A stretch of DNA of 6,723 nt from an uncultured Clostridia bacterium (GTDB taxonomy: Bacteria > Bacillota > Clostridia > Christensenellales > Aristaeellaceae). The notes below the pieces were generated by a model that saw only the letters and a program-made list of their open reading frames with translations, did not search any database and had not been told where the DNA came from. This document shows, piece by piece, positions 6,630 to 6,723 of the stretch; positions within the stretch are counted from its first letter, which is position 1; the number at the start of each line of letters is the position of its first letter. The stretch is taken from positions 1 to 6,723 of the forward strand of contig CAKTUS010000118.1 in the NCBI GenBank assembly GCA_934621485.1, read 5' to 3'. Position numbers and translations under genes: made by a program.

Positions 6630-6723
6630 GAGGCGCGGCCAAGTTTTCAGGGCAACAGCATTTAAGAATCAGCCGAAAAGAATCCGCAAGAAAGAGTCAG
6701 GGTCAAGGCAGGCCCAGTAACGC
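6630..6723. other. Upstream flank of rpsB, no gene seen
   Basis: I see no coding region in these 94 bases. Read on the minus strand there are weak promoter-like pieces (TTGACC near the right edge, and TTGCGG with TTAAAT 18 nt later), but none approaches the quality of the 6601-6629 promoter. The next upstream gene must lie outside the window. Confidence 0.5.

Overview
The window looks like an ordinary housekeeping locus from a GC-rich, Gram-positive anaerobe. The protein types, the AAGGAGGA and GGGAGG ribosome binding sites and the intrinsic terminators fit a Clostridia/Oscillospiraceae-type Firmicute. This placement is an inference from sequence style, not a database match. All six genes I can support are on the minus strand, so the window is transcribed from right to left.

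Layout in order of transcription. A good sigma-A-type promoter with an extended -10 (6601-6629) and a leader of about 100 nt with a strong hairpin precede rpsB (ribosomal protein S2). A terminator-like hairpin follows, then tsf (elongation factor Ts). A strong intrinsic terminator lies just upstream of pyrH (UMP kinase). After pyrH, where related genomes usually carry frr, there is instead a gene-free stretch of about 390 bp (3531-3921). It is filled with GC-rich, hairpin-forming tandem repeats, and one copy is interrupted by an A/T-rich palindrome of about 50 bp. A second tight cluster then begins: argS (arginyl-tRNA synthetase), a SpoU/TrmH-family RNA 2'-O-methyltransferase overlapping argS by one base, and a YihX-like HAD phosphatase 20 nt further on. 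The cluster ends in a gene-free 403 bp tail (1-403) of hairpins, including a strong intrinsic terminator and a 24-bp repeat present twice.

The genes all serve translation or nucleotide supply. S2 and EF-Ts act in ribosome structure and elongation, PyrH makes UDP, ArgS charges tRNA(Arg), and the methyltransferase modifies rRNA or tRNA. The HAD enzyme is the only metabolic outlier. I found no defence system, phage gene, transposase or CRISPR array. The unusual content is non-coding: the two repeat regions, a likely empty-site/filled-site comparison for a small palindromic insertion, and hairpins with terminator character in the rpsB-tsf-pyrH gaps.
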